Position numbers and translations under genes: made by a program. The notes beneath the pieces are model-generated. The model was not told where the DNA came from and ran no database searches. It saw only the letters and a list, made by a program, of their open reading frames with translations. A stretch of DNA of 64,000 nt, taken from assembly GCA_035578155.1 (NCBI GenBank), contig JAPWDM010000024.1, positions 1,976,501-2,040,500 on the forward strand, in the 5' to 3' direction. Source of the stretch: Brachynemurus nebulosus (taxonomy: Eukaryota; Arthropoda; Insecta; Neuroptera; Myrmeleontidae). Positions 1 to 12,699 of this stretch are shown here, piece by piece; within the stretch, counting starts at the first letter, position 1, and every line of letters begins with the position of its first letter.

Positions 1-452
1 TTTTTTCAAAAATGTAACAGAAGGAACAAATGTATAGCTCAGCGATCAAACAATTATTACGCCGGTGAGGCTCTTCACGCCGAAATCAAATTTTTTTATG
101 GCCTAAAATGTAGCCTATGCCCTTCCCTGGGCGGCAGTTATTTTTATGCAAGGTTTCAAGTCGACTCGTTAAGCCGTTGATGCTTCCGAGACTACTAAAG
201 TAGCGAAAACATTGTGATCACTTTTGAAAAATAAAAAATTTTTTCCCTCCAAAATAAATTTTTTTACGCGCATTTTACGTTTCAGAGCTTCCTGAATAAT
301 TTTGGTTTGGTGTCTGTCCGTCCGTCCGTCTATTTGTCCATCTGTGTGTCACCAGTTTGCACCAACTGGCATAACTTCTGAACTATTCGATTGTTTTTAA
401 TGAATTAAAAGAATTAAATGAATTAATAAACAAAATTAAATGATGCAATAAC
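1..452. repeat. Diverged dispersed repeat, no gene
   Basis: No coding signal is visible. Positions of about 195-420 (starts 'gactactaaagtagcgaaaa', then a CCGTCCGTCCGTC run) resemble 51245-51480 in the same order: a 'gagactac' start, a 'ttttccctcc' stretch, 'cctgaataatttt', then a run of GTCCGTCT/ATCCATCT. Two diverged copies of one interspersed repeat are the simplest reading. The family is not identified. Confidence 0.5.
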
Positions 453-760
453 TTATGTTTTTATGTAATGTATTGATTAAATGCTTAAAAGTCGTTAAAA
501 AGTATTTTTATCAAAGAAAGTTATTATAGTAATTGTTTAACTTTTTTACTGTCTCGTGATTTTGATTCACATTATGCATTTTAATGGTCATTTTTTACAA
601 ACCGCATAAAAAAAAAGAGTTCAGCTGTACAGCTGAACTCTTTTTTGTGCGGTGGTTAAGGGGCGCATAAAAAAAATCGCACAAAAAAATATATTCAAAA
701 GTATCATAAATAGCTATAAAAAGTAAAGTTCGATCCAGATTGTACAAAAAACTTTTTTAT
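453..760. repeat. Dispersed repeat, copy 1, with a small hairpin
   Basis: Positions 453-610 recur almost unchanged at 6137-6300 in the same orientation: ATG-rich start, 'gattaaatgcttaaaag', 'tatcaaagaaagttattata', then 'aaaccgcataaaaaa'. Within this copy a nearly perfect palindrome at about 613-646 (arm 'aagagttcagctg') would fold into a hairpin, and the second copy retains only one arm ('aaagttcagctg'). It is probably one end of a DNA transposon; the family is unknown. Confidence 0.6.
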
Positions 761-769
761 GCGGTTGGA

Positions 770-940
770 CCTGGATGATCACCTTCACCTTGACCTCAAA
801 GTCAAGGTTCAAGGTCATATCAAGGTCAAGTCCGTTTTTTTATATGGCAACCTCTACTTTTGACTCCGGAAATGGAAAGAGCGGAAAATTCTGCATCCGA
901 ATATGACCTTGATTGTATTCTCAAGGTCGCCTTCTATTTT
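770..940. other. Cluster of TCAAGGTCA-like half-sites
   Basis: The stretch contains TCAAGGTCA or its reverse complement TGACCTTGA at least four times within about 130 bp, plus near matches (GTCAAGGTT, CTCAAGGTC). This is the known extended half-site for monomeric nuclear receptors of the FTZ-F1/ERR type. It may be a short tandem repeat inside a transposon rather than a host enhancer, since no gene is adjacent. Confidence 0.4.
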
Positions 941-959
941 CATTTTTTTACACGAAAAC

Positions 960-3340
960 CGTTAGGTATATCAAAAATTTGAATATGATATAAATTTTAG
1001 ATCATTTTATTGCAAACAAATTAAAAAAAATTATCACTCTACGATCAATAGTAAGCAAGATATAGGGGAAAGTATCATAAATCGTACCGTCGCCTTAATC
1101 GTACCATGGCAAAATTTTGTATTAGAATGTATTTTTTTGACATCTATCTGTTGTCATTTAAGTTATTTTATAAAATAATTGTCATAAAAATTAACAGCTA
1201 GCAGTGTAAACACCGAAACACAAATTTATAACAATTTTAAGTTTTGACCAGTGTTTCATGTAAATTTTGAGTCATTTTTATAAGACTTTGTTGAAGAATA
1301 TAGTAGATATTAACAACTATTTTGAAATTTATTCAGTAAAGTAATACATTAGTTTTATTTTCAACTAATTTTTATTTTCCTAACTTCATTAGTTAATGTA
1401 ATATACTCTTTTTTTCAAAAAGTAACTTAGTTGCTTATATTGTACTAGTACTGGTACGATACAGAAAACTGATAACACGTAATTACCTAAATCGTACCCT
1501 TAAAAAGTATTAACAAAAAATTGCGAAAGTAAAATAACTAAAATTATTTCGTTTGCATTTGTAACCTCTATTATATTTTTAGAATATACTATAATACCTA
1601 TAAAATTTTTTTCTGTTTCTTAGAATAAATTTGTGTGAGAAAAGAAAATATTACAATTGGTCAGAAGCAGATATAGAGATTGCTTTAAAATTATACTGAA
1701 ATAAGATGTATGGCTCTAATGAATGTTATGTTATTTATATAAAATTCTAAAACCTATATTTAGAAGGCACTTAAAATGTTTAAATTTTTGAGTTAAGGAC
1801 CATAAATATTAACAGGACGCCCGATAATTTTCAATAAATAAATAGAAGACTACATACTGAAATTTGAAGAACGCTTCTTTGGCCTTACCATATTTGATGT
1901 ACGAAGATTAACATATTAAGTAGTAAAACGAAACAAAATTCCTCATAATTCTAACAAAAGTAACGTAATGGTTGAGAAAAAGTGGGTCTACTGTTTTATG
2001 AGTCGATATCCCAATTCGCATTTGTTGATTTTTTTGTTTTTAATAAAACAATGATTTTTTAAAAAATATGAGGATATTTCCTTTGTCACTTTTTGTCTAA
2101 AACAAATTCTGTTTTTAAAATTTAATAGCATTTATTTAAGTAATATTTGTTGGTACGACTTAAGAATCTCGTGGTACGAAATATGAATCTAGTTTCCTAA
2201 ATTGATACCAATTGCACTAATCTTAATTTTAACATTTTTTAAGCATTTTTGATTTAGTTTTCTTATTAAAACATGACAGGATGGATAGAAAAAACTTAAA
2301 AATTTCATTCTAACATAAAATTTTTGCCAAATTTTTGAAAATATTTCCATAAAATCAGAAAATGTACAAAGTGGTTTCAAATTAGGCAACTTTCCCCTAA
2401 GCGATCTCTCGATCGGCTTTTTCTGCAACTTTCCCCCCTCCCCCCAATTTGTCGACCACCCTAGGGGTCGACGACATGGGTTTTCATACTCACCTAAGAC
2501 TCCCTAACTATAATCAAAAGTCAAATTCTATACCTCTTTCATGCATACTCAATGTCACCTAGCACCTGGGTTAAACGGTCAAATGTACGAACTATACAAG
2601 TAGTCAGTATTCTTATGTAAATTGCTACGTACATAAATAGTGGTTTCCTATCTCCTTTTCCCTACGCATCCATCCATTTTACATCTCACTTTAATGCTGT
2701 AGATTCTATTTGTTTTGTATACATCTCTATAACTCTGTAAGGAATACTATTTATTCAAATTCAAACGCAATTCATTGTTTACGAAATTTATAAATTGATA
2801 TTAGTATTCGTATTATTATTAATTAATTACTTAAAAACATAGTTGATACAAAATTACAGCATCAAAGAAAAACATTTAAATCAAGTTTGACCAAAATGAA
2901 AAATGTAGAGCGACTAATCAAAAAACATTTTGTCTTTTGTCACATTTACCAAAATGTTGGAAAAGCACAAAAAACTATTTAATGTATTATTTAAGGGCTT
3001 TTATTTTTAAAGTTCAGTTATTTTTATATATTATATGATTTAATGTACAATTAAAATTGATTTTTGGTTAAAATCTTTTCCTTTTATGTAGAAAAATGCT
3101 TTAATATGGTGGACAAAACATTGTTTGAACAGATGAATTAGTCAAAACACGTTTTTATTCATTTAGTTGTGGATAAAAAACGTTTTTATTTGTTTAATCG
3201 TGAATATAACACATTTTAAACAAACAATGCTTCTAAAAATGCTTCAAAAGAACATTTAATATCAAAATAAATTTATTAAATATATTTTGAATATAGAGGT
3301 TCATATATGATTTTGAATAAACAGTAAGGTGCTACCACTA
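960..3340. other. AT-rich stretch without recognisable gene
   Basis: I see no supportable ORF. The motif CGTACC or its complement GGTACG recurs (about 1084, 1100, 1452, 1494, 2152, 2172), which hints at an old repeat. Around 3150-3210 there is a short local duplication of 'acgtttttattcattta'-type sequence. Confidence 0.4.
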
Positions 3341-3360
3341 GTTGGCAATTTATGTACCTA

Positions 3361-3728
3361 TTATTTTTTATTTATGTTATTTAATAGAATTGGAGGTTAA
3401 TAAAGAGGTTAAAAACTACATATTTTTTGTATTTTTATAGCATTTTATTAATTCGTCTGCTACATTCGAAAAATAAGAATGCAATTAGTAAAGAAAAAAC
3501 CGTAACATTCGCTATACAGTTAAGAAAATAAAGGATTGTTTGATTAATTGGATTTTTTATTTAATTTAATAGAACTGAAGGTTAATAAAAAGGTTGAGAA
3601 CTACATAATTTTTACAGTATTTTATTATTTCGTCAGCTACATTTGAAAAATAAGAATGGAATTAGTAAAAATAATCGTAACATTCGTATACGTATAGTTA
3701 AGAAAACAAAGAGGATTGTTTATATTCT
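3361..3728. repeat. Two-copy tandem duplication of about 186 bp
   Basis: 3361-3545 and 3550-3727 align over their whole length: 'ttaatagaa(t/c)tg(g/a)aggttaat', then 'gctacatt(c/t)gaaaaataag', then 'gttaagaaaa' and 'ggattgttt'. The copies are clearly diverged (indels, AT changes), so the duplication is not recent. It lies immediately 3' of the transposase-like pseudogene on the minus strand. Confidence 0.6.
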
Positions 3729-4363
3729 TATGGCAATCTCTTCCTCTAGGCATTCACACAAACTTTCGTCATTGGTATCATTAAGTTGTTCATTTGCTAC
3801 AATAGGTTCTTCAATAATTCCCTTGTTCCATTCAAAATGCACCCCAGTAAAGGACTTCCAATCCTGGCCAAATATAATTTGTAACAGTTTTCTTAAATCT
3901 CTCTTTTTTTCATTCGAAATTTGGTGAGTTAGTGAAAGAGATAAAATGCCTTGGCTCTCCTTTTATGAATGGTTTTTTCAGCCATTAACAGGTCGGCTTC
4001 TGGAGAATTCGATGGTGTTCTTTTCATTTTTTCTTTCAGCAGTAAGCAGTGACTGCAAACACCAGATGCTGGGCTCTTGAAGTCTATATTGAAGTGTTTT
4101 GTAAAAATATCTCTGAACATAGAAAAATAGACCTTTAAGTTTATTTCTTCGTTAGAAAAGGTAGAGTGGTAAGCACAGTGTAGTTTTTTAATATTACATC
4201 GGCTGTTTAGGTAAACTCTTTTTGATTTTTCTCTGTTATAGTGAATTTCAGTAGCACTCAGACTTGATATAGATGTTCTAACTTGGTTTTATTTAGCAAC
4301 ACTTTTTTCACTTTTCCGATCTCCACCTCTGTTTTCAGCAATTTCGTCTCCAGCATTGATCTT
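3729..4363 (-). pseudogene. Transposase-like protein, broken 3' part
   Basis: Read on the minus strand, 4288-3929 is one open stretch. It carries E-I-H-Y-N-R followed by R-V-Y-L, then FNIDF, a C-x2-C pair (CSHC) and an H-rich AKAFY end. This order matches a widespread family of transposon-derived insect proteins with the pattern E-x-H-Y-x-R...YL...FN-x-x-F...C-x2-C. The family link is from memory and not searched. Upstream in the same frame, after an in-frame TAA at 4289-4291, a GGDRKSEK stretch continues the protein to about 4363, where a microsatellite-bearing element begins. Downstream, in a different frame, 3930-3735 encodes KKRDLRKLL...FGQDW and an acidic CLEEE end. The gene therefore has a nonsense codon, a frameshift and an insertion, and is not functional. 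What else: it could be a domesticated-gene relic. Confidence 0.55.
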
Positions 4364-4513
4364 TTAGCGAATTTCCAGAATGGAATTCAGCTATTACAGC
4401 CACTGTTACAACGCAAACTGAGCCCGGGACCATGGCAGAAATTTGTTTTGAGGTCCCTAGAAACCGAAAATAATATTCGCTAAAATTTATATATATCTAT
4501 CTATCTATCTATC

Positions 4514-4590
<77 letters not shown>
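4364..4590 (-). repeat. Microsatellite-bearing element, copy 1
   Basis: It starts with 'ttttagcgaatttccagaat', runs through 'gagcccgggaccatggcaga' and 'ccctagaaaccgaaaataat', and passes into a (TATC)/(TA)n tract at 4489-4590. The same order, on the other strand, is at 5437-5645 and 8679-8990, so this is a dispersed family that carries the TA repeat inside its body. It interrupts the transposase-like pseudogene. Confidence 0.65.
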
Positions 4591-4591
<1 letters not shown>

Positions 4592-5098
4592 AGCCTGTAA
4601 GGAAACTTTTCCTGACCAAAAAAATAGTATTTCTGAAGAGGGCATCTTTCTGTCTTAAAATAAGCCCCCTGCCCCCTGTGAGGGGGGGGGGTGGTGGGGA
4701 TAATTTTGAAATCTAAAATAGGAACCCCCATTTTTTATTGCAGATTCGGATTCTACGGGACAAAATACTCAACTTTTATACGAAACATTTTTTTCTACTC
4801 GTAACAGATAGGGCAGTAATTGTAAAAATAAGTTTATTTATATGCAAGTATGTAAACTCATTTTTACAATTATAGCGCCATCTGTTACGAATAGAAAAAA
4901 ATGTTTCGTATAAAAGTTGAGTATTTTGTTCCGTAGGATCCAAATCTGCAATAAGAAATGGGGGTTTCTATTTTAGATTTCAAAATTACCCTCGTCCTCC
5001 CTCTCATAGGGGGCAGGGGGGGTTATTTTAAGACAGAAAGATGCCCTCTTCAGAAATACTATTTTTCTGGGCAGGCAAAGTTTCCCTCAAGCTTATTT
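4591..5098. repeat. Palindromic MITE-like element, arms about 240 bp
   Basis: The left arm (4591-4842) and right arm (4845-5098) are inverted copies around a centre near 4843. Matching blocks include 'gatgccctcttcagaaatac' at 5040 with its complement ending at 4646, a G/C homopolymer run on each side, and 'atagaaaaaaatgtttcgta'. There is no coding capacity beyond chance. The left arm directly abuts the (TA)n tract. No clear target duplication was seen. Confidence 0.7.
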
Positions 5099-5099
5099 T

Positions 5100-5390
5100 T
5101 CAAGACATAGAAAATTCCAGGTTAAATGGATCATCCTGTATATATTCTATATATATTTTTAAATTGTCCTCAAAACGTTAAGGAAAACTGTACATTTTTA
5201 ACCAAAAAAAGTTTTATGAAAAAGTTTCTAAAACGTTACAGAACGTTTATTGTCCGCAAAAAAAATGTGGCTATGCTTTTCAGCCGCCATATTGAAGCCC
5301 TTATTGTGTGAGGTCAATCATGCCACTCATATTTGAAAAGTAGAGTCCATAACCTTTAATTTGAGCTATTGTACACCTATTTTAAGCAAC
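5100..5390. other. Unassigned spacer
   Basis: An open stretch of 61 codons here has no recognisable motif and I do not support it as a gene. A 'catcctgtatatattctata' string near 5133 resembles transposon ends seen elsewhere in the window. Confidence 0.3.
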
Positions 5391-5436
5391 ACAAATTTTG
5401 GCCAGCAGGGGGTCTCCCGTTCAGAAAGAATGCCCC

Positions 5437-5509
<73 letters not shown>

Positions 5510-5645
5510 TGTATAAATTTTAGTGAATATTGTTTTCGGTTTCTAAGGACCTTAAAACAAATTTCTGCTATAGTCCCGGGTTCAAGTCGCGTCAAGACAG
5601 TGGCTGTAATAGCTGAATTCCATTCTAGAAATTCGCTAAAAAAAG
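5437..5645 (+). repeat. Microsatellite-bearing element, copy 2
   Basis: A (TA)n tract at 5437-5505 is followed by 'tttagtgaatattgttttcg', 'tcccgggttcaagtcgcgtc', 'gtggctgtaatagctgaatt' and the end 'ctagaaattcgctaaaa'. It is the reverse complement of the order at 4364-4590. The left half of the family (the 'gggcatccgacgtgtc' region) is missing here. Confidence 0.65.
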
Positions 5646-6136
5646 AAATAGTAAAAAAGTTGCATTACATTATATGAACGCTATAAATCCTTGAATTCCT
5701 TATACAGTTAGGTAAAATTATATTTCCAATAGCTGAATGGAAAACAAAAATTAGACATACATAAACTGCCTAAAAGTAGCCTAAAAATAAATGATTTTTT
5801 CCAGTTATACTAATAATAAGGCCTAAGTAACGTTTAAGAACAAATAAGGACTGGGTAACGTTTAATGCAATTTTTTAAAATTTTTTCGGTATTTTAAAAA
5901 TTATATTTATTGTTACATTTCTTACAGTGTACTTATTTTTTCATAAGATAATTATATGTAGTTGAACATCCGTTCTCTTTACAAAGGGAGCTAGTGGCGT
6001 TAGAGGCGAAAAATTAGAGTGGGGTTCAGATGGTGCTGACTTTCATGAAAATGAATTTTGAGAATTATAAGAAAAAAAAGCTCCTTTAAATTATAGCATC
6101 GTGTCTGCCATTGATATTTGTGTTAAGTGGAGTAAT
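5646..6136. other. AT-rich spacer without recognisable gene
   Basis: No coding signal, RNA gene or clear repeat boundary was found. The stretch separates the microsatellite element from the second copy of the 453-610 repeat. Confidence 0.3.
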
Positions 6137-6540
6137 AAGTAATATGTTCTTATGCAATGTATTGATTAAATGCTTAAAAGCCGTTAAAAAGTATTTTTAT
6201 CAAAGAAAGTTATTATAGTAAATGTTTAGGTTTCTTACTGTCTCTTGATTTTGATTTTGATTCATATTATGCATTTTAATGGCCATTTTTTACAAACCGC
6301 ATAAAAAAAATCGCACAAAAAAAACTTAAAAAAGACCGCAAAAAAGTTCAGCTGTATATTGTATAGAAAATATAAAATAAAAAGCAAAAATAAATGAAAT
6401 CTGACAAAAGCAGATATCTAAAGATATCTGCAAAAATGGAGCCAAGTATTTTTTTGTGTTAATAAGTACTTCAATATTTAAAAAAATACCTCTGTCGCAG
6501 CATCTGCATAACATAGCGAATTTCCAAGTATTGGGCACTG
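6137..6540. repeat. Dispersed repeat copy 2 plus a palindrome-containing element
   Basis: 6137-6310 is the second copy of 453-610. Next, 6395-6475 contains 'gcagatatctaaagatatct' (a self-complementary core) and 'atggagccaagtattttt', which recurs inverted at 9370-9460. The block ends with 'gcagcatctgcataacatag' and 'cgaatttcc', a terminus also seen at 9705-9740, 38541-38573 and 55505-55543. Confidence 0.55.
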
Positions 6541-8030
<1,490 letters not shown>

Positions 8031-8559
8031 AAATATTTTTCCGTGCATACATATGTACATTGTACATATTATGTTGCTTTGTTTCATATTTAATAATATT
8101 ATATCATAACGCAATCTTCAGTTTCTTGTTTATTTAAAAATTCAATAAAAAAAAAATTCTTCATTACATTAGCTTAGAAATCTGTTTAATTTTCATTTTT
8201 CAACATGAGACAGAACCATGCTAATTATAATGCAATGAATGAGAAACAAAACTCTATACATGTATGTGTGTTGTAACACATGTATGTGAATAGACTTCAG
8301 TTGTTCTCACAAAATTCTTTAATAAAAAAGTGAAATATTTTTAAATTTCATAAAGTATTTAAATATAACTATAAATTACTTATTAGAGTAACAAAGAAAG
8401 AAAACTAATATAAAAGTGAAAATTTACATTTTCTCGAAAAATACTTAAAACAGAAAGAAAATTATAAGAATATTTTCTTCATAATTTTTTTTTTGGCTTT
8501 TTAACCATGTAAAAATCGAACTGTCTAATGATAGGATCGAATGATAAAAATGGTCAGAA
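8031..8559. other. AT-rich spacer without recognisable gene
   Basis: No coding or RNA feature is supported. A short local repeat 'acatgtatgtg' occurs twice near 8258-8290. Confidence 0.3.
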
Positions 8560-8677
8560 AACCTACTTCTGGGCATCCGAGGTGTCTGGCTAAAGAACTT
8601 AGCCAAGCCAGATCAAAATCGAGTCTCCATACGAAATTTCATAAGCATTAAACGTTTCGTTCGAAAGTTATCGTGGC

Positions 8678-8764
<87 letters not shown>

Positions 8765-8765
8765 G

Positions 8766-8858
<93 letters not shown>

Positions 8859-8990
8859 ATACATTTTAGTGAATATCATTTTCGAATTTTAGGGACCTCA
8901 ATACATATTTCTGTTATGATCTCCGCCGGAGGTTGCGTCGTGACACCTACTGTAATAGCTGAATTTCGAGTTTTCGAATTTCGCTAAAAA
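8560..8990 (+). repeat. Microsatellite-bearing element, copy 3, most complete
   Basis: The order is: 'cctacttctgggcatccgag', 'gtgtctggctaa', 'cataagcattaaacgtttcg', then (CA)n at about 8679-8713 and (TA)n at 8714-8856, then 'tttagtgaatatcattttcg', 'gttgcgtcgtgacacctact', 'gtaatagctgaatt' and the end 'aatttcgctaaaa'. It contains both flanks of the microsatellite and therefore defines the family. It is non-coding; ORFs inside it are TA translations. Confidence 0.7.
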
Positions 8991-8993
8991 AAC

Positions 8994-9369
8994 AAAAAAT
9001 AGTTGAAATCAATTGTTATGCCAAGTACCGATATAATTACAGTAACTATACTTAATAACCTAATTAAATATTTTAAAAAATAAAATTATCTTTATAAACA
9101 AGATAAAAAAAAATTCAGAATAAAACTTTTTGTTTTACTTGGCCCAAATTTTTAACTTTTATTAATATTAAACTAAAAATTTTCTAAATTTTACAAATGT
9201 TAAGCAAAAATTTGGGCCAAGTAAAACAAAAAGTTTTATTCTGGATTTTTTTTTATCTTGTTTTAAAAAAAATTCTTTTTATTTTTTAAAATATTTAATA
9301 CGGTTATTAAGTATAGTTATTGTAATTATATCTGAACTTAGCATAACAATTGTTTTCAACTATTTTTTT
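8994..9369. repeat. Palindromic element, arms about 160 bp
   Basis: 9001-9160 and 9205-9361 are inverted copies: 'agttgaaatcaattgttatg' pairs with 'cataacaattgttttcaact', and 'agaataaaactttttgtttt' pairs with its complement near 9220. The arms are about 90% alike by eye. It follows directly after the end of the microsatellite-bearing element at 8990. Confidence 0.7.
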
Positions 9370-11236
9370 TTTTTTTAAATATTGAAGTACTTATTAACAC
9401 ACAAAAATACTTGGCTCCATTTTTGCAGATATCTTCAGATATCTGCTTTTGTCTGATTCACTTTTAGCGAATTTTCAGAATTAGAAATTCAGCTATTGTT
9501 ACTATTATTATTAAAGAAAAAATTCATTAAAACAATATTTCTCAATAGTGACATACTGCTGTATTTTTACTATATAATTATATCGAGTTGAATCTAACAT
9601 AACTTTAAGGGATCTGACAAGTGATGTATTATAAAAAAAAAGAAAAAAAAAACTTTTTTGAATTTTTTTTTTTGAGTAAACTATTTATTGTGATGAAAAT
9701 TACCCCTGTTGCAGCATCTGCATAATATAGCGAATTTCCTCCTATTAACTTACTTTAGTTCAAAAAATAGTTTTTCAAAAAACATAATAATAACAGTGAG
9801 TTTCTAACGTTCATATCTCAGACTTTTTTTTCTAATACAGACACCAACTAGAATTATTTTTTTTATCTACAAAATCATCAGCCTACAGAATTCAATTTAT
9901 CAGTTGGGAAAATAATTCAAACATTACTAGATATCTGAAATGAGTTTGAAAAGTCAAAACGACATTCTCTATTAAATTGCGTAAGATCTGACACTGACTA
10001 TTTAAAAGTGGTCAAGTGGGAGGAAGCTATTAAATGCAATGACAGATATGATGAATTTATGTGGATTTTCTTGCACTACAAAATCCTAAGGATTTGGGAA
10101 GGCGTAATTTTTTTTAGTTAATTGTGCTTTATTTTTTTGCAAAAAATTTTAATAATACTTTATTTTCTTAAAAAAAAGTGACAACTTTACTAACAGATAT
10201 ACCTACAAAAATTTCTCTTACTAAAAAAAAATACCATAAAACTTATAAGTCTACCAAGTACTTAACACATTAATATTTTTTGTATCTATCAACATCTAAA
10301 AACATATCAGTCGCTTTTTGACAATCCAAGCAAAGTAAAGAACTTTTTTAAATTTTTTCATTGTTAAAATCGAAACGTTCTTTTGAAGACGGTTAAATTT
10401 ACCATATTTTACAATTGAGAAAAAACAGATCAATTAAAATTTTTTACGTAGATTTTATTTGTTATGATTTGGTTATAAAATTCAAAAGGATATTTGAAAA
10501 ATGTGTATTAGATGACGAAGATTTTCTTCCGTGAAAAATGAAGTTCTGAAAGAAAATTTAATAATAAATTACTTAAATAAAAAAAAATTACTTGGTGGAT
10601 TACCTTTCAAATACAGTTGTTTTAAGTATATAAAAATTCTGTTACATTTTTTCTACGAACTGTAAAATTTTCAGTACACATGTCTTAAAATATCGCCGTC
10701 TTAGAATGAAAGTAGTACCACGTAATAGATAAGTCAATTAGTTATCGAATAACATATTTCACAAGTTCGTAGGGTTTATAATTTTTGAGCATTCCTTTAA
10801 ATCTCAAGGTCACCATTTAAGCTAATGTATAAGATTTAAAATGCAGTTATCTCAAAACTAACAGCTCCCAGATATCTCACTTTCATGCTAGGAATGCAAT
10901 ATATAAATTATTGCCTTTAATTTATTCATTTAACTATTTTTAAGTTATTTACTTTAAAATTTTTTAATATTTACAAAACGAAATGGATGAAAAAATGTGT
11001 CAAAGTTTTCAATTTCTTTTTTTTTGTTGACAAAAAAAAAATTGAAGGTGCAAAATAATTTACGAACTAGAGTACTTTGTCTATACGTTTTAATTATTAA
11101 TAATACCTGCAAACACGTAGAACACGTTAAAATATTATTGTTTCAATGTGATTGGACGTAATTTCTATCCATTTGTAGTAAACTACTAATAATTTTATTA
11201 GGTGAAAACATAATTTAACCTCTGACATAAAACAAA
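9370..11236. other. Non-coding stretch with TE fragments
   Basis: 9370-9460 is an inverted copy of 6395-6475. 9705-9740 carries the terminus 'gcagcatctgcataatatag'. From 9800 to 11236 I see no gene, only AT-rich sequence. The last four bases before the LTR (11237-11240, TATT) are the target duplication of the retrotransposon. Confidence 0.4.
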
Positions 11237-11240
11237 TATT
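11237..11240. repeat. Target site duplication TATT (left)
   Basis: It directly abuts the LTR end that begins 'tgtaacgccg' on the plus strand. The identical TATT follows the other LTR at 24993-24996. Four-base duplications are typical of Gypsy-group errantivirus integrases. Confidence 0.85.
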
Positions 11241-12317
11241 TGTAACGCCGCACCCTGCTAGGGGATGCACGTTAGTGGAACCCTGGTCGAGCGGTTGCCC
11301 AGAGAACCTATTGTGGAGGGGTGAATAAAAATTCGGGGATGGGTTCTGCGGTCCTAGTAGCCGCTCTGAGATTGCAACCGTATAGGCCAACCCCAGGAAA
11401 GATGTTTAAGAAATTTTCGTGCCAGAAGTAGTAATAAAAGAAACTCTCCAATTCTAGAAAAATATGAAAATTTATTTAATAAGTATAAAAATTACAAAAA
11501 AAATTAAATATAAACAAAAATTAATATTGAATTTATAAAGGAACAAAGTAAAAACATATCGCGAAATATCTATACTACGCTTAATTTACCCCTCATTTAT
11601 AACCCTCAGATTATGATATCAATGATTTATTGAATATGTATGAAAAATTATATATAAAAAAAAAACAATATAATCGGTAAAACTATAAATGTTTCAGTTA
11701 ACAATTTATCATTGAAATACGTAACTAAATCAATTTGCTTTTTCCCGCACGCTAAAAATACAATAATAATAATAATAATACTAACTCTAAATCACCGGAA
11801 TAATCCAAGAATGATTTTAATGTTTCACACTTACCTCGCTGGATCTTCGCCCTTAAACGCTTACCAATTTAACTACCCTTCGCTTTCACCTGCACTACTC
11901 CACACATTAAACACCCCTTTTGTTAACAAAATACCCTCCAATTACAATATCTCACAATATTTCTCACTTAACTCTGCACTTTCTACTTTCTAACACTTCT
12001 ACACACTCTCTCTAACAATGCTCTACACACTCTCTAACAATGCTCTATCCAGACTCTAACGCTGCTACTCTCACACTCCTCCCGTTCCCAAGGTACATAC
12101 ATCCGCTCTGTCCAAGGCGACTGTGTTCTTATCGCATAATTAATTCTGCGAATTCATACATGATCTTACTTGTTCGATTTATCAAAGTATATTCGAACAC
12201 AGTTGCTTGGATCACAATTTAAGTTATAAAATTATTCGATTTGGTAAGCGTTGAAAGTCGACCATACACGCGATGGTTTTAACGACCATATACGCTCTAA
12301 TTTCTTTATGCTTTACA
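11241..12317 (-). repeat. 3' LTR (1077 bp)
   Basis: On the element's strand it starts TGTAAAGC and ends GCGTTACA, the usual TG...CA. It matches 23913-24992 over its full length except for one fewer AAT unit in an (AAT)n tract near 11762-11780. A reverse-strand AATAAA at about 11471-11476 could be the polyadenylation signal. Small ORFs inside (for example 11712-11993) are LTR translations and not genes. Confidence 0.95.
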
Positions 12318-12333
12318 TTACCCTCCCCTTACT
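12318..12333 (-). other. Polypurine tract
   Basis: Minus strand reads AGTAAGGGGAGGGTAA directly before the 3' LTR. A purine-rich block at this position primes plus-strand DNA synthesis in LTR retroelements. Confidence 0.8.
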
Positions 12334-12699
12334 AAAAGATGCTTGCTCATAGCAACATCTTTCCACATTTAGTTTAATTTCGCAACTTGCCCACATTCTT
12401 AGATTCTTCCACTTATCCTACTCTAAATACATATCTTAACTAATCCTATATAAACCTCTCTCTTAAAAAAATAAGTTTTCAGATATAAAATTTATAATAC
12501 TACTTTTCTTTCTTACATTTTCCTTAGTGTCTCTAGTTATTTAAAGTCCTCATGAACATAAAGTCTTAGTGTCTCTACTTGTTACACCTCCTCGTTCACA
12601 CTAGTTCACATTAACAACTCCCCTTTTCTTTTAAGTTGTGTAAGCACTATGCACTTAACTACGTTTTGCACTTTTACCCTACACTACACTATATCACTC
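12334..12699. other. Spacer between env and the polypurine tract
   Basis: About 370 bp of pyrimidine-rich (plus strand) sequence without an ORF of interest; it would be the 3' untranslated part of the env message. Confidence 0.5.

Noticed and set aside
9984..10085. Possible LINE fragment (WEEAIKCNDRYDEF-like translation)
   Set aside because: It faintly resembles a stretch near the RT of some LINEs but is too short and unsupported by flanking motifs.
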